A stretch of DNA of 64,000 nt from Calendula officinalis (lineage: Eukaryota > Streptophyta > Magnoliopsida > Asterales > Asteraceae), in assembly GCA_963853835.1 (NCBI GenBank), contig OY970822.1, forward strand, positions 21,299,058 to 21,363,057. Reading direction: 5' to 3'. The translations under genes were made by a program, and so were the position numbers. Below, piece by piece: positions 1 to 12,674 of this stretch. The number at the start of each line of letters is the position of its first letter. Position 1 is the stretch's first letter. A model generated the notes under the pieces. It was not told the origin of the DNA, did no database searches, and saw only the letters and a list, made by a program, of their open reading frames with translations.

Positions 1-2469
1 ATCGATTTCGGTTTTGGAATAAATTAATATATCATCGATAAAAACAATTACAAATTTATCAAGGAACGGTCGACACACCCGGTTCATTAGATCCATAAAT
101 ATTGCGGGGGCATTCGTTAAACCGAACGGCATGACTAAGAACTCATAATGGCCATATATTGTTCGAAACGCGGTCTTTGGAATATCTTTATCATGAACTC
201 GAACTTGATGGTAACCTGACCTTAAATCAATCTTTGAAAAATATGATGCCCCTTGTAATTGATCAAATAGGTCATCAATACGTGGTAACGGGTATTTATT
301 CTTAACTGTTCGTTTATTCAATTCACGGTAATCAATGCACATTCTCATCGTGCCATCTTTCTTTTTAACAAACAAAACCGGTGCACCCCAAGGTGATGAA
401 CTCGATCTGATAAAACCCTTATCCAATAATTCTTGTATCTGAGTCATCATTTCCCGAATTTCTGATGGTGCCAATCTGTATGGAGCCTTGGCTACGGGAC
501 TGGCTCCCGGAACCAAATCAATTTTAAATTCTACCTCTCGAATAGGAGGTAACCCGGGTAATTCATCGGGAAAGACCTCCGGGTATTCCGATACCACCCG
601 GATGTCTCGAACAACCTGCTTTTCTTTTCTAACATCAACAGCATAAGCGAGGAACGATTCACATCCTTTGATTAGAGATTTTCGAGCTTTCATAAGTGAA
701 ATAATGGGGAGAGTCGCTTTAACCCGATCCCCGCGGGCCACTACGTGTGTCCCGTCGGGTAAAGGAAAGGTAATTAACTTTTTATCACAATTAATTAATG
801 CTTTATTTAAACTGAGCCAATCCATTCCAAGGACCACATCAAAACCAGATATTGGCATTAGGAGTAAAAACGTATTAAAGCAAGCCCCATCTATAACAAT
901 TTTTGCCCCAGTCACAGATGTTGTGACTGGTTCTACAATTCCATTAGCCACTTCCACTTCCAATGGAGTAGATATCACACAGGTAGGTAATTTTAATTTA
1001 ACACAGAAATTCATGGAAATAAATGAGCGGTTAGCTCCAGAATCAAACAATACACGAGCCATAATATTATTTATCGAGAACATACCAGTAATAACATCAT
1101 CTGTGGTGATGGCATCCTCCACTGTCATTCGGAATGCTCTTCCCTCAGGCGGAGGGTGATTCTTTCTCTTTTGACCCATCTGTGAGGACGTTCCACTCCC
1201 CGCACCCGAACCCGAACCCTGACCCGAACCCATCTTCCTTGATGAAGGACAGTCACCAATGCGATGACCTTCCTTTTGACAGTTCCAACATACTGACTGG
1301 GGAAATTTACAATCTTTCATTTCATGCCTGTTAACACCACAACGTATGCATCTCTTAGTTTGGGAACTACAATTCCCCGAATGCGAGGATTTACATCGAT
1401 TACACCACACCGGTCTCTGATTAACATTTGAACTATTCTGTCTCTTTCCCGAGTTTCCTTGTTTTTGGTTGTTTTGCCATTTCTTATTCTGGTATGTATT
1501 TGATTGATCATTTCGGATTCTTTGTTGAGTGGATTTTTCGCGATTCATCAACTCGCGAGCCTTGTAATCCCCCTCTACCGTCTTGGCCAAGGTAAAAGCA
1601 TGTGTAAGTGAACTTGCATGCCTAACCGAGCCCCGATATTCAGGTATTAATGCATCCACAAAATGTTGCAATTGTGATTGCTCATCGGGTACCCATTGTG
1701 TTATGAACCGCAACTTCTCATTAAACTGTTTTATTAATTCTTCTACCGTCATTCGGTCAGTCATCTTCAACTCCATAAACTCTCGTTTGATTCGGTTAAT
1801 TTCAAATGGGCTACAATATTTTTCACATAATTTTTCTTGAAATTGATCCCATGTAACCAAGTCTAATTGAGGTGGAGGTATATGAAGAGTTAAGGTATCC
1901 CACCACACCATAGCTTCCTCTTGAAGCATTCGAGTAGCATACTTGACTCGCAATTCCTTTTCACAATTACAAGCATCGAGTGCCCTAGACATCTCTCTTA
2001 ACCAATTTAGGGTTATGTTAGGATCCGTACTGCCTTTGTATATCGGAGGTTTGCATTCAAGAAATTGTTTATAGGTACAAGGAGGTTTCATGCCGGTTTG
2101 AAATGGAAAATTTATGTATGGGTATTGTGGCACTCCTTGAAATGGGTTAGGATAGAAATATTGTGGTTGGGATATCGTAGGAGCAGGCATTGACGGCGTT
2201 GACATAATTGGTACTGACATCGGAGGAGCTGACATCATAGGATTTGATATCACGGGTGTTGGCATGGTAAAATTTGGCATTGAGTTAGAGGTAGGGACGG
2301 TATTAGTTTGGTTTTGTCGAAGTTCGTCAATAGTATTCTCAAGATCTCGCATTCTGCTTTCCATTCTTAAGATGTACTCGTCCTGATTTGCATTCGTATA
2401 CCCCGGGGGTCCCTCGGGTTCACGTTCTCCGACTAACGGGTTCGAGGCTTGATTACCTTGTTCAGCCAT
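1..2469 (-). CDS. Ty3/gypsy gag-protease-RT polyprotein, 3' end outside window
   Basis: Reads open from an ATG at 2469 to the window edge (823 codons, no stop seen). Order: capsid-like gag region with the VWWDTL motif near 1880-1900; two CX2CX4HX4C zinc knuckles (CIRCGVNRHEMKDC near 1309-1350 and CWNCQKEGHRIGDC at 1249-1290); retropepsin active site DSGAN near 1040; then reverse transcriptase with KKKDGTMRMCIDYRELN, YFSKIDLRSGYHQ, MPFGLTNAP and the catalytic box FIDD close to position 25. RNase H and integrase are off-window. It makes virus-like particles and copies the element RNA. No nonsense or frameshift seen, so this copy may be young. The ATG choice rests on the position just downstream of the leader; gag proteins of this type start similarly. 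Confidence 0.88.
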   Translation of the reverse strand, partial: MAEQGNQASNPLVGEREPEGPPGYTNANQDEYILRMESRMRDLENTIDELRQNQTNTVPTSNSMPNFTMPTPVISNPMMSAPPMSVPIMSTPSMPAPTISQPQYFYPNPFQGVPQYPYINFPFQTGMKPPCTYKQFLECKPPIYKGSTDPNITLNWLREMSRALDACNCEKELRVKYATRMLQEEAMVWWDTLTLHIPPPQLDLVTWDQFQEKLCEKYCSPFEINRIKREFMELKMTDRMTVEELIKQFNEKLRFITQWVPDEQSQLQHFVDALIPEYRGSVRHASSLTHAFTLAKTVEGDYKARELMNREKSTQQRIRNDQSNTYQNKKWQNNQKQGNSGKRQNSSNVNQRPVWCNRCKSSHSGNCSSQTKRCIRCGVNRHEMKDCKFPQSVCWNCQKEGHRIGDCPSSRKMGSGQGSGSGAGSGTSSQMGQKRKNHPPPEGRAFRMTVEDAITTDDVITGMFSINNIMARVLFDSGANRSFISMNFCVKLKLPTCVISTPLEVEVANGIVEPVTTSVTGAKIVIDGACFNTFLLLMPISGFDVVLGMDWLSLNKALINCDKKLITFPLPDGTHVVARGDRVKATLPIISLMKARKSLIKGCESFLAYAVDVRKEKQVVRDIRVVSEYPEVFPDELPGLPPIREVEFKIDLVPGASPVAKAPYRLAPSEIREMMTQIQELLDKGFIRSSSSPWGAPVLFVKKKDGTMRMCIDYRELNKRTVKNKYPLPRIDDLFDQLQGASYFSKIDLRSGYHQVRVHDKDIPKTAFRTIYGHYEFLVMPFGLTNAPAIFMDLMNRVCRPFLDKFVIVFIDDILIYSKTEID

Positions 2470-2649
2470 ACCTGTAATCATTCACAACATCTCACCAATA
2501 TTTAGTTGAAAATCATTAGTACCTATGTTACTAACCACTAATCAACCAATTCACTAATCACCCAATATCCATACTTTTGGAATGTTTGACCAACTTGAGC
2601 CATGATTTGGGAATGCTACACCTAACTATGTACACATTGCCAAACCAGG

Positions 2650-2661
2650 GCTCTGATACCA
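2650..2661 (-). promoter_or_regulatory. Primer binding site of element A
   Basis: On the minus strand reads TGGTATCAGAGC, complementary to the 3' end of initiator tRNA-Met, three bases inside the LTR end. This is the priming site for minus-strand cDNA synthesis. Confidence 0.9.
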
Positions 2662-2664
2662 AAT

Positions 2665-4972
2665 TGTAACACCGCAAATTTGAAACAAATTTTTTTTTTT
2701 AACATATGCGGAAGCGATTAAAATATTATCTACTAACTACAAGTTGTTTCAAAAGACATACATTTAACGTTATCACAACATATTAACTAAGTTTAATTAC
2801 AAAGCGGTGTCACGATTAAACTTTGGCTCGACCCGTTTACAAAAAAAAACACAACACGGTCAAACTTCCCAAAAGCAAAGCTACTACTTCCAAGCCCAAC
2901 CACCTGAAATAGACAACAGATGAGGATTAGCATAAAGCTAAGTGAGATAGACCACATGTAATAAACTACATGACACACCAAATGGTAATCACTACACCCC
3001 CAAACTAGATCAAGTAACCTAGAAGACCGGTGGTTCTGCCGAACCATAACCCTTCTACTACAAGGTTTTCTGGAAGCCCTAAGCTACTTGAAATAGTATT
3101 AAGTCTCCTTATACAACGAATGCAAAAGAAGTCTTAATACTATACCAATAACTAACGATGCCCAGCCCCTATCCAGCAGGCCGTCCTCTAATCTGACTGT
3201 ATGTGCACATAACCAATTACTCCTAATACCACTAACCACTAGGCATTAAAGAAGTAAACCAAGAATTCACAACACAATTCTGCACCAGGCAAAGATAGCG
3301 TGGCGATCTGAAGATCGCGTCGCGAAATCCCCACGCGATCTTTCCCTCGAACGCTATTTCGGTATTCTGTACGAGCCGGAATCAACTTCGCGTCGCGAAC
3401 CCGAGGTTCGCGTCGCGATCTACAGCAGACAACCAAAATCCTGCATTTTTCCATTACAAGTGCAACACAAACTATACCAACATACTAAATACAAGTTGTA
3501 GACCAGATCTACTCACCTTGCACCGCAACTTAACCAAAAAAACTCAGTGATCTTATGTTACTGAGTTTGCTTCCCCTTTCCTGTACAAAGTTAATACCGA
3601 ATTAGTCACCAAAATCAACAATTTGCAATAAGTATACTATAAGTCAAAACCATTATTCCTTCCATCATTTGACCATTTAGTACTTGCATTTCAACACATA
3701 ACAATTAACAATGTCTAAAATGTCATCTAGTTAGTTCATTAAGCTTTACAACTAATTTTACTTCTTAGGCCCAAACGGGTCAAAACAAGACTAATGAATT
3801 GGGGATACACACAACATTATCCATTGAGCTATTCTACTTGATCAACATCAAAATTACGTAACTAACATACTACTTGCATCCAATTGGAAATATCACCAAC
3901 TTTGACTTTACTTAAGTCAATTTGCACAATTTAACAATTAAACGGGTCAAGACCCAAAACCAACATAATCAAGTTTACAATTCATTCAACCAACATATTG
4001 ATAACATGAAATTGGCAATTGAAGTTTGCAAATCACCCAAGACTCAAGTCAACTCCCAGGTTTGACCAAAGTCAACAATTCATGAGTTAAGCTAGTTTAT
4101 GACTAATTCCCATCTAGCCAAACACTATCATCCTTTTATGCATTTTCCTACTAGTAACTTTCATAATTAACAATTATCATGTAAACATGCATAATTTATC
4201 TAACACAACATCAAGAACACCAAATTACCAAATTCATCAAATTGGGGAAGAATCCATCTTCTTCCCAACCACCATTGATGGAGCTTTATGAAAGCTTCAC
4301 CAAATGAGCAATAACTAACAACAATTCATACAATACTTGCAAGAACTCAATTAAACACTAATTCATCCAACAATTCCAGATTGCAAGCAAGATTCATCAA
4401 GAAATTCATAAAAACCCACTTAACTCAAGAACCCTAATTCAACAAAACTTCAAGAACATGAACTCTAACAATAAAGAGGCATTTTCTTACCTTAATCTTG
4501 CTTTAAATTCGAAATTACAGAGAAGGTTAAGAAGATCCAAGCAATTAATCACTTCAAAAGCATAAGAAAACCCACACCCTTTTTGTGTGTGTGTGTGTAT
4601 GTCGAAATGTGCAGGAAACAAGAAAGAGAAAGAGAGTTTTGACACCTCTCAAGACACGTGCCAACTCCCAAACACAGCTCTTAATTCATTTAAAACAGTG
4701 TAACACTGAAAGTCTAGATCGCGTTTGATTTATTTAAAAATACTTATCTTACTCAGATTTTAATAACGAAGATATTTTCGGAACTGTAATTCAAAGTTTA
4801 ATTAAGGAAATAATTTATCATTTTCATGCTTAGTTATAATAGTTAATACTAATTTTAACCCCTTGGTTAAAAAATACAATTAATCCAATTAAAATTATAT
4901 AAAATAATAAACAATAAAATATTACTTACCGAAAGTAATAAAATATTCTAGGTCGGGTCTCGGGATGTTACA
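2665..4972 (-). repeat. 5' LTR of gypsy element A (2308 bp)
   Basis: Bounded by TGTAAC at 2665 and GTTACA ending at 4972, adjoining the PBS on one side and interrupted copia coding sequence on the other. Mostly AT-rich with one GC-rich patch (about 3295-3425) holding several GCGTCGCGA-like repeats. A similar patch occurs in the LTR of element E at about 60205-60360, so the two families are probably related. There is a short GT run near 4583-4600. I see no gene in it. Confidence 0.88.
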
Positions 4973-6141
4973 CAACGAAGATACACTTGTCTGACTTGGG
5001 GTTTAGTTTATCTGTGAAGTTACGTCTAACGTACGCTTCACAACCCCAAATCTTGAGAAAAGATAATTTAGGCTTTCTCCCCGTCCAGTGCTCGAACGGA
5101 GTCTTTTCTACTGACTTGGTCGGAACCCTATTCAATGTGAATGCTGCAGTCTCGAGTGCAGGTCCCCAAAATGATAGTGGTAGTGGGGCGCGACACATCA
5201 TTGAACGTACCATGTCTAACAAGGTGTGATTCCTCCTTTCTGATACACCATTCATCTCAGGTGTATACGGAGGTGTGAGTTGTGAAACAATCCCACATTC
5301 CTTCAAATGATCGTCGAACTCTTGGCTCAAATATTCGCCTCCTCGTTCAGACCGAAGTGACTTTATTTTCTTGCCTAGTTGGTTCTCTACTTCCCTCTGA
5401 TTTTCTTTGAACTTGTCAAAGCTCTCAGACTTTAGTCTCATAAGAAAGACATAACCATACCTACTGAAGTCATCAGTAAAGGTAATGAAGTAGCGGTATC
5501 CTCCTCTGGCTTCTGGAGTAAAGGGTCCACACACATCTGTGTGTATAATCCCTAACAACTCGCATGCCCTTTCATTGTAGTGGTTGAAAGGGTCTTTGGT
5601 CATCTTGCCAGATAAACAAGCTTCGCATATTGCATATGATTCTAAATCAAATGGCTCTAGAATTCCATCATCGTGGAGTTTCTTTATGAGAGTTTCGTTT
5701 ATATGACCTAAACGACAATGCCAAAGATAAGTTTGATTCAAGTTACTCTTGGATCTTTTACTTATATGATACACGTCTCGTTCTGTGTTATTTAGATTTA
5801 ACGTGTATAGACCATTATGAGAATTTGCGTTAAAATATAAAATGTCATCTTTTAAACATGAAATTGTTTTTCCAAAAAACTCATAATAAAAACCACTGTC
5901 TATAAGTAAATCAAACGTAATAACATTTTTAATAAGTCTAGGAACATAATAACAATCTTTAAGTTCCAAGACTCTTCCTGAAGGCAACTTGAGACGATAT
6001 GTTCCTACGGCTTCAGCTCCAACCTTGGAACCTTCGCCTACTCGTAGTTCAACATCTCCTCGTCCCAGCCTCCTGTTCTTCTTAAATCCCTGCAAATGAT
6101 TGCAAATGTGATGACCACATCCGGTATCCAATACCCAGGAT
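4973..6141 (-). pseudogene. Ty1/copia pol fragment of element D: protease end to integrase
   Basis: Minus-strand frame beginning with the end of the protease (LDTGCGHHIC), then the GAG-pre-integrase zinc motif (LWHCRLGH... CEACLSGK), then the integrase core (HTDVCGPF, NGVSERRN). It stops at the insertion point of gypsy element A right after KCIFV, so RT and RNase H are outside or lost. The upstream part (protease start and gag) is at 20176-20992, separated by element B. The residue normally aspartate in the integrase motif RSDRGGEY is glutamate here (SERGGEY), which would damage catalysis. The ORF start at 6131 is a TTG artefact, not a real start. Nothing suggests it is still expressed. Confidence 0.85.
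6137..6141. repeat. Target-site duplication of element B, left copy
   Basis: AGGAT here and at 20176-20180 flank element B exactly. Skipping B rejoins the D gag frame (ending VTSTES) with the D protease (starting WVLDTG). Confidence 0.92.
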
Positions 6142-6646
6142 TGTTAAGGCAAAAAGCCTTACCCCTTTGGATCTTAAGATAACAAAACAACCTAGACTAG
6201 CTTTGATTAATATGTAGAATAATATAGCTAAGTTTAGGTCTGATACTGAGTGATCAGTATTGGAACTCAGTATCAGTACTCAGTATCAGATAGTGATACT
6301 GAGTACAAGGACTGAGTAGAAGGACTGAGTTACCATATGTAACGGACTAAGATCAAATCCCTTGATCTTAGTCATTTTCCTACCTTAGTCCTTCGGTTAC
6401 TCCTTTGCCCATTATGTAAGATCTCTATATCATTATAAATAGAGATCATCTTGCAAAGGAGAACTCACTAATTCACTTTACACTTTCATATCTTTTGTAA
6501 TTGATCAGTGGTCTTGTTATTCCGCAACAAGCCACACTTAGTGGAATTATACATTTGACTCATATCTTGTTCTTATACAATATTTGTCTTAGAGTTATAA
6601 TTAACCAATCAATTAACCAACTAAACTAGGGTGTTGTGACCTAACA
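6142..6646 (+). repeat. 5' LTR of element B
   Basis: 505 bp, starts TGTTAAGGC and ends CCTAACA; partner at 19671-20175. The U3 region has four exact CTCAGTAT/ATACTGAG motifs in about 60 bp (6243-6303), followed by a TATA box (TATAAATA, 6434-6441) that should drive genomic RNA synthesis. Confidence 0.95.
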
Positions 6647-6648
6647 AC

Positions 6649-6660
6649 TAGTATCAGAGC
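6649..6660 (+). promoter_or_regulatory. Primer binding site of element B
   Basis: TAGTATCAGAGC, two bases after the LTR, differs by one base from the tRNA-iMet complement TGGTATCAGAGC. The mismatch could be post-insertion decay. Confidence 0.85.
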
Positions 6661-6736
6661 AGGCTAAATAAACTCTTATTTAGTCGATCTATAAGCCATT
6701 CCTTATACTTATCCTTCACTTACTCCAAAATCAAAA

Positions 6737-9310
6737 ATGACTACCATTGTTGCACCAATTATGTCTGGAAAGGGAGTACCCATCTTTGATGGTAAAGACT
6801 TCCATCAATGGAAGCTAAAAGCTCAGTGGTATCTCGAATCCATTCATCATGAAATGCTCACTGTGCTAAATGATGGTCCTATCATCCCACAAACTGTGGA
6901 ACCCGTTGCTGCTACTGATGATGCTCCTGAGAGCATAAGGACAGTTCCAAAACTGAAACATACCTGGACTGATACTGACCGTTAGTTATTCAGTCTAGAC
7001 TCAAGAGCAAAGGGAGTGATTGGTAATGCTGTTACCAAAGAAATACTTAATGCAATTATGAAATTGCCAACAGCAAAGGCTATGTGGGATAGCCTATCAG
7101 TCACCTATGAAGGCACAGCAAAGGTGAAGTTGCAAAGAAAAAGCAACATGAGAAGGAAATATGAAAACTTCTTCTCAACTCCTAATGAAGACATCACCAC
7201 TCTCTATAACAGGTTCAATACTGTTATCCATGATTTAATTAGTGTAGGCATTGTGAAAGAGGAAGGAGAGCTTGTTCAAAAGTTCCTGGATAGTCTTCCT
7301 CAACAATTTCTTGACATGACAAACTCTGTCAATGCTGCTAACAACATTGAGTCATACACTCTTCAAACTTTGTATGGTCTAATGTTGAATCATGAGGAGA
7401 ATAATGCTGCAAGACTGATCAACTGGAAGAAAACTGACAAGTCTTCCACTGGCATGGCTCTAGTTGTGCAACAGGCCTATACTGTGACTGAGCCAGATGA
7501 ACCAGAAGTTGATCTAGGTGATGCTGAGACAGAAGAGCTTGAAACTCAAATGGCTCTTATGTCTATGAAGCTGGATCAGTTGAAGAAGAAGAGGCTTGGT
7601 GTTAGCTCTTCTAATACTGACCCAAGATCAGGTCTTTGCTATAGGTGTGGAAAGCCTGGACACATTGCTGCAAATTGTCATACCAAGTCTTCTGAGACTG
7701 ACCAAAATGACAAGATTGCATACCGAGCAAAGAGGTATAGAGACAAATATGTCAAGCTGAAGAATTGGAGCAAGGGCAAGAGGGCAGAAGGGAATGGAGC
7801 ACCTCATCAAGCACTTTACTCAGAAGCATGGATGGATGAAGACTTAAGTGATGATGAGGAAGAGATTGAGAATAAAGCCTTTATGGCTTTCACTGAAGAT
7901 GATTTGAAGAGCTCCTTTGAAAAGGATATCAAAGAGGCTGAGAGGATGAGTGTTCACACTGATTGGGATTCCACTCAGTTGTACAAGGTAAGTTCCTTTC
8001 AAACTTATTCAGTGAATGAAAAAACTAAGATTTTTGAGTATATGATTGTTGATCTTAAAACTTCTGTACAAAAAGAAAAAGCTTTAAAATTAACAATTCA
8101 AGAACTTGAAAGGGTAAATAATGAAAACTTAGATAAACTAGCAAAGAATAAAGATTTAGAATTAAATTTTTCAGATTTAAAAGACATTAACCAAAGATTA
8201 GCTGATAAAGCTCATTTACACAAACTTGAAAAAGAGAAATTTGAAAAACAGTGTAAATCTTGGGGAAATACTTCAATAAAATTAAATAAATGTTTAAATC
8301 AACAATTCCCAGAAAATGTGAGGGCTGCACTTGGTGTTGATCCTAAATTTAAAAATAGGAACAATTTTGCTGATTTATTTGAAGAGTTTTCTACTATGAA
8401 CCCTATTAATTTTGTAAAAGCTAAAACTTTATGTGAAGTTGGATGTCAAACTGAGTCAGATGATGAGGAAAATGAAATTTTAGAAAAACCTATTGGTCCC
8501 TCCATCTGCTCAAAGTGCTATACTGAGCTACAAGAACTCAGTATTGAATTTCATATAACAGAAATTTCTGATACCGAGCTCCCAATAGTTCAGTATGACA
8601 CTTCTGCTGTTCCACCTTTTGAATTATTATTTAATACAACAACTTTTGAATTATATAATGATAATAAGACAACTTCTATCTCAAATGCTTCATCTAATAC
8701 AGAAGTTGCAGGAACAGAAACATCATATACTGAGACATCTAAAGAACCTGTTAAAGTTGTTTCTTCAAAGCATGATAAACAAAAAACAACTTCAACTAGG
8801 TCCTTAGTTGGCAGAGACAAGAAGTCTACCACTAATAATATTAGAAAGACTTCTCTGCCAAATAAAAAGAAGCAACCAGATCCTCCATCTCCTAAACCAG
8901 TTAAAAACAATGTTAATACACCTATTAAAAATGACAAAATTAACATTTTAAAAACACTTGGTGATCAGGTCAAATCTTTAAGTAAACAATTTGCAAAACT
9001 TGTTCATACTGACCTACCAAAAGTGAAACGTTTTTCTAAAATACCTTATGAAAATATGTTTAGAAATAGACCTAGAAAATGTTATAGGTGTCATCATACT
9101 GGTCACAAGGGAGATGAATGCTGGACTGATCTCTCAAGTCCTAGGTACTCAGTACCAAAGAAAATGAGAGAAACTAAGTCAGTATCACCAAAGAAAACTT
9201 CTAAAGTTTCCCCCGAAGTGATACTGACCTCTCCACATAAAGAGATCAAGTCAAAATATGTGTATCCCACCAAAGGTCCCATTCAAAAATGGGTTCCTAA
9301 AAAGAACTAA
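6737..9310 (+). pseudogene. Element B gag polyprotein, one in-frame stop
   Basis: Starts at the ATG at 6737. A TAG at 6983-6985 interrupts an otherwise continuous frame, so it shows as an 82-codon piece and a 764-codon piece. The first part has the copia gag motif FDGKDFHQWK and the capsid-like region (about 7016-7440). A CCHC knuckle CYRCGKPGHIAANC lies at 7637-7678, followed by a long Lys/Glu-rich, probably coiled-coil segment, and a second knuckle CYRCHHTGHKGDEC from 9080. This gag is much longer than ordinary copia gag, as in Sireviruses. It would form the particle and bind RNA. The single nonsense codon probably arose after insertion. pol follows in the -1 frame. Confidence 0.9.
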
Positions 9311-9318
9311 CTCTTATT

Positions 9319-12300
9319 TTGTGTCTTGTGCAGGGTGACAGAAAATGGTATTTAGATAGTGGCTGCTCAAGACACATGACAGGCAGTATGGAATACCTTC
9401 TCAATTATACTCCAGAGAAGGGTCCTTCTGTTAAATTTGGAGATGACTCGGTGGGAAAGACAAGAGGTTATGGTGTGATCAAGGCAGGCAACATAACTTT
9501 TAAAAGAGTTGCCTATGTAGAGGGTCTTAAACACAATCTGCTCAGTATCAGCCAGATGTGTGATGATGACAATGAAGCTCGATTCAGGAAGGTTGCAGGA
9601 ATCATCTACAATGATAAAGGCCAGCCTGTACTCATTGCTAGAAGAGAAAAAGACGTATATGTGGTCAACCTATATGAAATAGACCCAACTATTCGAGTAT
9701 GCCTGCTTTCTAAAGTCAAGCCATAATTGCATTGGCTATGGCACAAGAAACTCTCTCACATCAACTTTAGAAATATCAACAAGCTCAGTATGAAGAAATG
9801 GTGAGAGGGTTGCCCACTATTACTTATTCAAAAGATAAGTTATGCTCAGCATGTGAAATGGGCAAGCAGAAGAAGAGTTCATTCAAGTCCAAAGTCAATC
9901 ATTCCATTAATGAACCTCTTACTATGATACATATGGATCTTTTTGGCCCCATCAGCACACCATCTTTGGCCAAAAAGATCTATACTCTAGTCTTGGTTGA
10001 TGAATTTTCAAGATATACTTGGGTCATCTTCCTCAAGACTAAGTCAGATGCAACAACAGAAATCATTGCCTTTATAAAAAGAGAGGAACTTCAAAAAGGC
10101 AACAAGGTCAAGCAACTTAGAAGTGACCATGGTACTGAGTTTAAGAACTCAGTATTAGCCGATTTCTGTGAAGAAAAAGGAATCATTCAAAACTTCTCTG
10201 CAGCCTACACACCACAACAAAATGGTGTTGTAGAAAGAAAGAATAGAACACTGATTGAAGCTGCAAGAACATTATTATGCCATGCTGGACTGGCACTGAG
10301 TTTCTGGGCTGAAGCTGTAAACTGTGCAAACTTCACTAAGAATAGAGCCACTATAGTCCAAAGACATCTGAAGACTCCATATGAGTTATACAATGGCAAG
10401 ATTCCTAATGTGGAATATTTCCACATCTTTGGGAGTAAATGCTTTGTACTCAGTACAAAACAAAACCTCAACAAATTTGCTCCCAAAGCAAATGAAGGTG
10501 TGTTCATGGGCTACTCTCCACACTTTAAAGCTTTCAGAGTGTATATCATCTCAACCAAGATGATTGTAGAATCCATTCATGTCACATTCGATGAAGATCA
10601 GAATGAGCATTCTACCTCAGCAAGTGAAGACATAAGTGGCATATATATTCTATGCAATCCAGAACACTCCATTGCTGAACAGCCCAAGTTTCATCCACAC
10701 TTTATTCCCAATAAGTTTAATGAAACTGATCAAGTTCAAACTCAGTATCACTCAACTGCGACTAATACTGAGGTTCCCATAATAGAGGACCTCCATACTG
10801 AGTTTCCAACTAATGATCTAAACCACTCTACCTATGAAGAAGGTGAAACATCCAACACTACACAAGAATCCACATCAACTCTGCAAAATGAAGATGAACA
10901 GCAACCTGCGCTGTCTAATACTGACCAGAATTCCACTCAGTATCAGACACAAGACACACCAAATCAACAAGATATTGTTGATCCTATTTCAAATGCTCCC
11001 TTAGAAAACAATTTAAGGGAACACAGAGACCATCCACACTCAAACATTATTGGTCCTATTGAAGAAGGTGTCCAAACAAGAAGAAAATTAGAATTTCCAA
11101 CCCAAGCAACTGCAAACTTTTGTTTCTTCTCAAGATTCCTATCTACCATCGAACCAAAGAAAGCTGATGAAGCTTTATTAGATGAAGATTGGGTAGAGGC
11201 TATGCAAGAAGAACTCACAGAGTTTGAGAGAAATAAAGTTTGGAACTTAGTACCACCTCCTACTGGCAAAACTATTATTGGTACTAAGTGGGTGTTCAGA
11301 AACAAGATGGACAAGGATGGTGTTGTCATCAGAAACAAAGCAAGGTTAGTTGCTCAAGGTTACAGGCAAGAAGAAGGCATTGACTATGATGAAACTTTTG
11401 CACCAGTTGCAAGAATTGAAACTATTAGATTGTATCTTGCATATGCAGCCTTTAAGAATTTCAAAGTTTATCAGATGGATGTCAAAAGTGCTTTCCTAAA
11501 TGGAAAACTACAAGAAGAAGTTTATGTTAAACAACCTCCAGGTTTTGTTGATCCTAAATTTCCTAATTATGTTTTCAAGCTTGATAAAGCTCTATATGGG
11601 CTCAAACAAGCTCCAAGAGCCTGGTATGACACCCTGTCTGAGTACCTTATTGAAAATAAATTTACAAGAGGTAAAATTGATAAAACATTATTTTCAAAAC
11701 GGAAAGGTTCTGACATCTTACTCATTCAAATATATGTAGATGATATTATCTTTGGCTCCACTGACAAGTCAATGTGTGACTGGTTTGCTAAGATAATGTC
11801 AACTCAGTATCAGATGAGTATGATGGGAGAACTTACTTACTTTCTTGGCTTACAAGTTGAACAAAAGCCTGATGGCACTTTTATAAATCAAAGTAAGTAT
11901 GTGCATGACATGTTAAAGAAATACAAATTTGAAAATTTATCTTCCATGCACACTCCTATGGGTACTCAGGATAAGATAAGTAAGGATGAAACTGGTAAAC
12001 CAGTATGTCAATCCACATACCGAGGTATGATTGGTTCCTTACTTTACTTAACTGCTAGCAGGCCTGATATCATGTTTGCCACATGTTTGTGTGCTCGGTA
12101 TCAGGCTGATCCTAAAGAATCACACATGAAAGCAGTTAAGCGCATCTTTAGATATCTTACAGGTACTCCTAACCTGGGTCTTTGGTATCCCAAAGATTCA
12201 AACTTTCACCTTGAAGGGTACACAGATGCAGATTTTGCAGGTTGTAGATTGGACAGAAAGAGCACAAGTGGAGGATGTCAATTCCTAGGTGGAAGACTAG

Positions 12301-12674
12301 TTGGTTGGTCATCCAAGAAGCAAAATTCGGTAGCAACTTCCACAGCAGAAGCAGAATATGTTGCTGCAGGAAGTTGTTGTGCTCAATTATTATGGATGCA
12401 GTATCAACTCTTAGACTATGGGTTTAACTTTCATAAGACTCCCATTCATTGTGATAACAAGAGTGCTATTGCTATCACAGAGAACCCAGTCTATCACTCC
12501 AAAACCAAGCACATTGATATCAGACACCACTTTATTCGAGATAATGTGGAAAAAGGTAAGGTTGAGGTAGATTATGTACCAACAGATGAACAATTGGCCG
12601 ATGTGTTTACTAAACCTCTCCCTGAGGAAAGGTTTATGTATTTACTAGGGCAATTAGGTATGTTGAATCCTTAA
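9319..12674 (+). pseudogene. Element B pol: protease, integrase, RT, RNase H (stop plus frameshift)
   Basis: Begins just after the gag stop in the -1 frame. Protease DSGCSRHMTG near 9357-9380. TAA at 9724-9726, then the GAG-pre-integrase histidines (WLWHKKLSH) still in frame, then a frameshift near 9795. From 9798 it is open to 12674. Integrase shows all three acidic residues (HMDLFGP, RSDHGTEF, NGVVERKN); RT has KARLVAQGY, YQMDVKSAFLNG, LYGLKQAPRAWYD and YVDD (11733-11744); RNase H has YTDADFAGC, DRKSTSGGC and STAEAEYVA. Only two lesions separate it from a complete pol. There is no convincing ATG at its start; it is presumably made by frameshifting, or by splicing at TCTTGTGCAG (9327-9336 area). 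Confidence 0.92.

Larger units (their letters stand above)
1..4972 (-). mobile_element. Ty3/gypsy LTR retrotransposon, 5' half (element A)
   Basis: Minus-strand element whose 5' LTR (2665-4972), tRNA-Met PBS and gag-protease-RT frame are in the window. The rest runs off the left edge. Its 5' terminus at 4972 lies inside the integrase frame of copia element D, giving the insertion point. The bases 4973-4977 (CAACG) would be one target-site copy; the other is outside. A long LTR with TGTAAC...GTTACA ends and a single continuous gag-pol frame fit the chromovirus/Tekay-like type, but no chromodomain can be seen because the 3' end is missing. Confidence 0.9.

Noticed and set aside
2650..2661. tRNA-like words TGGTATCAGAGC at several places
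   Set aside because: These are primer binding sites; there is no cloverleaf around them, so no tRNA genes.
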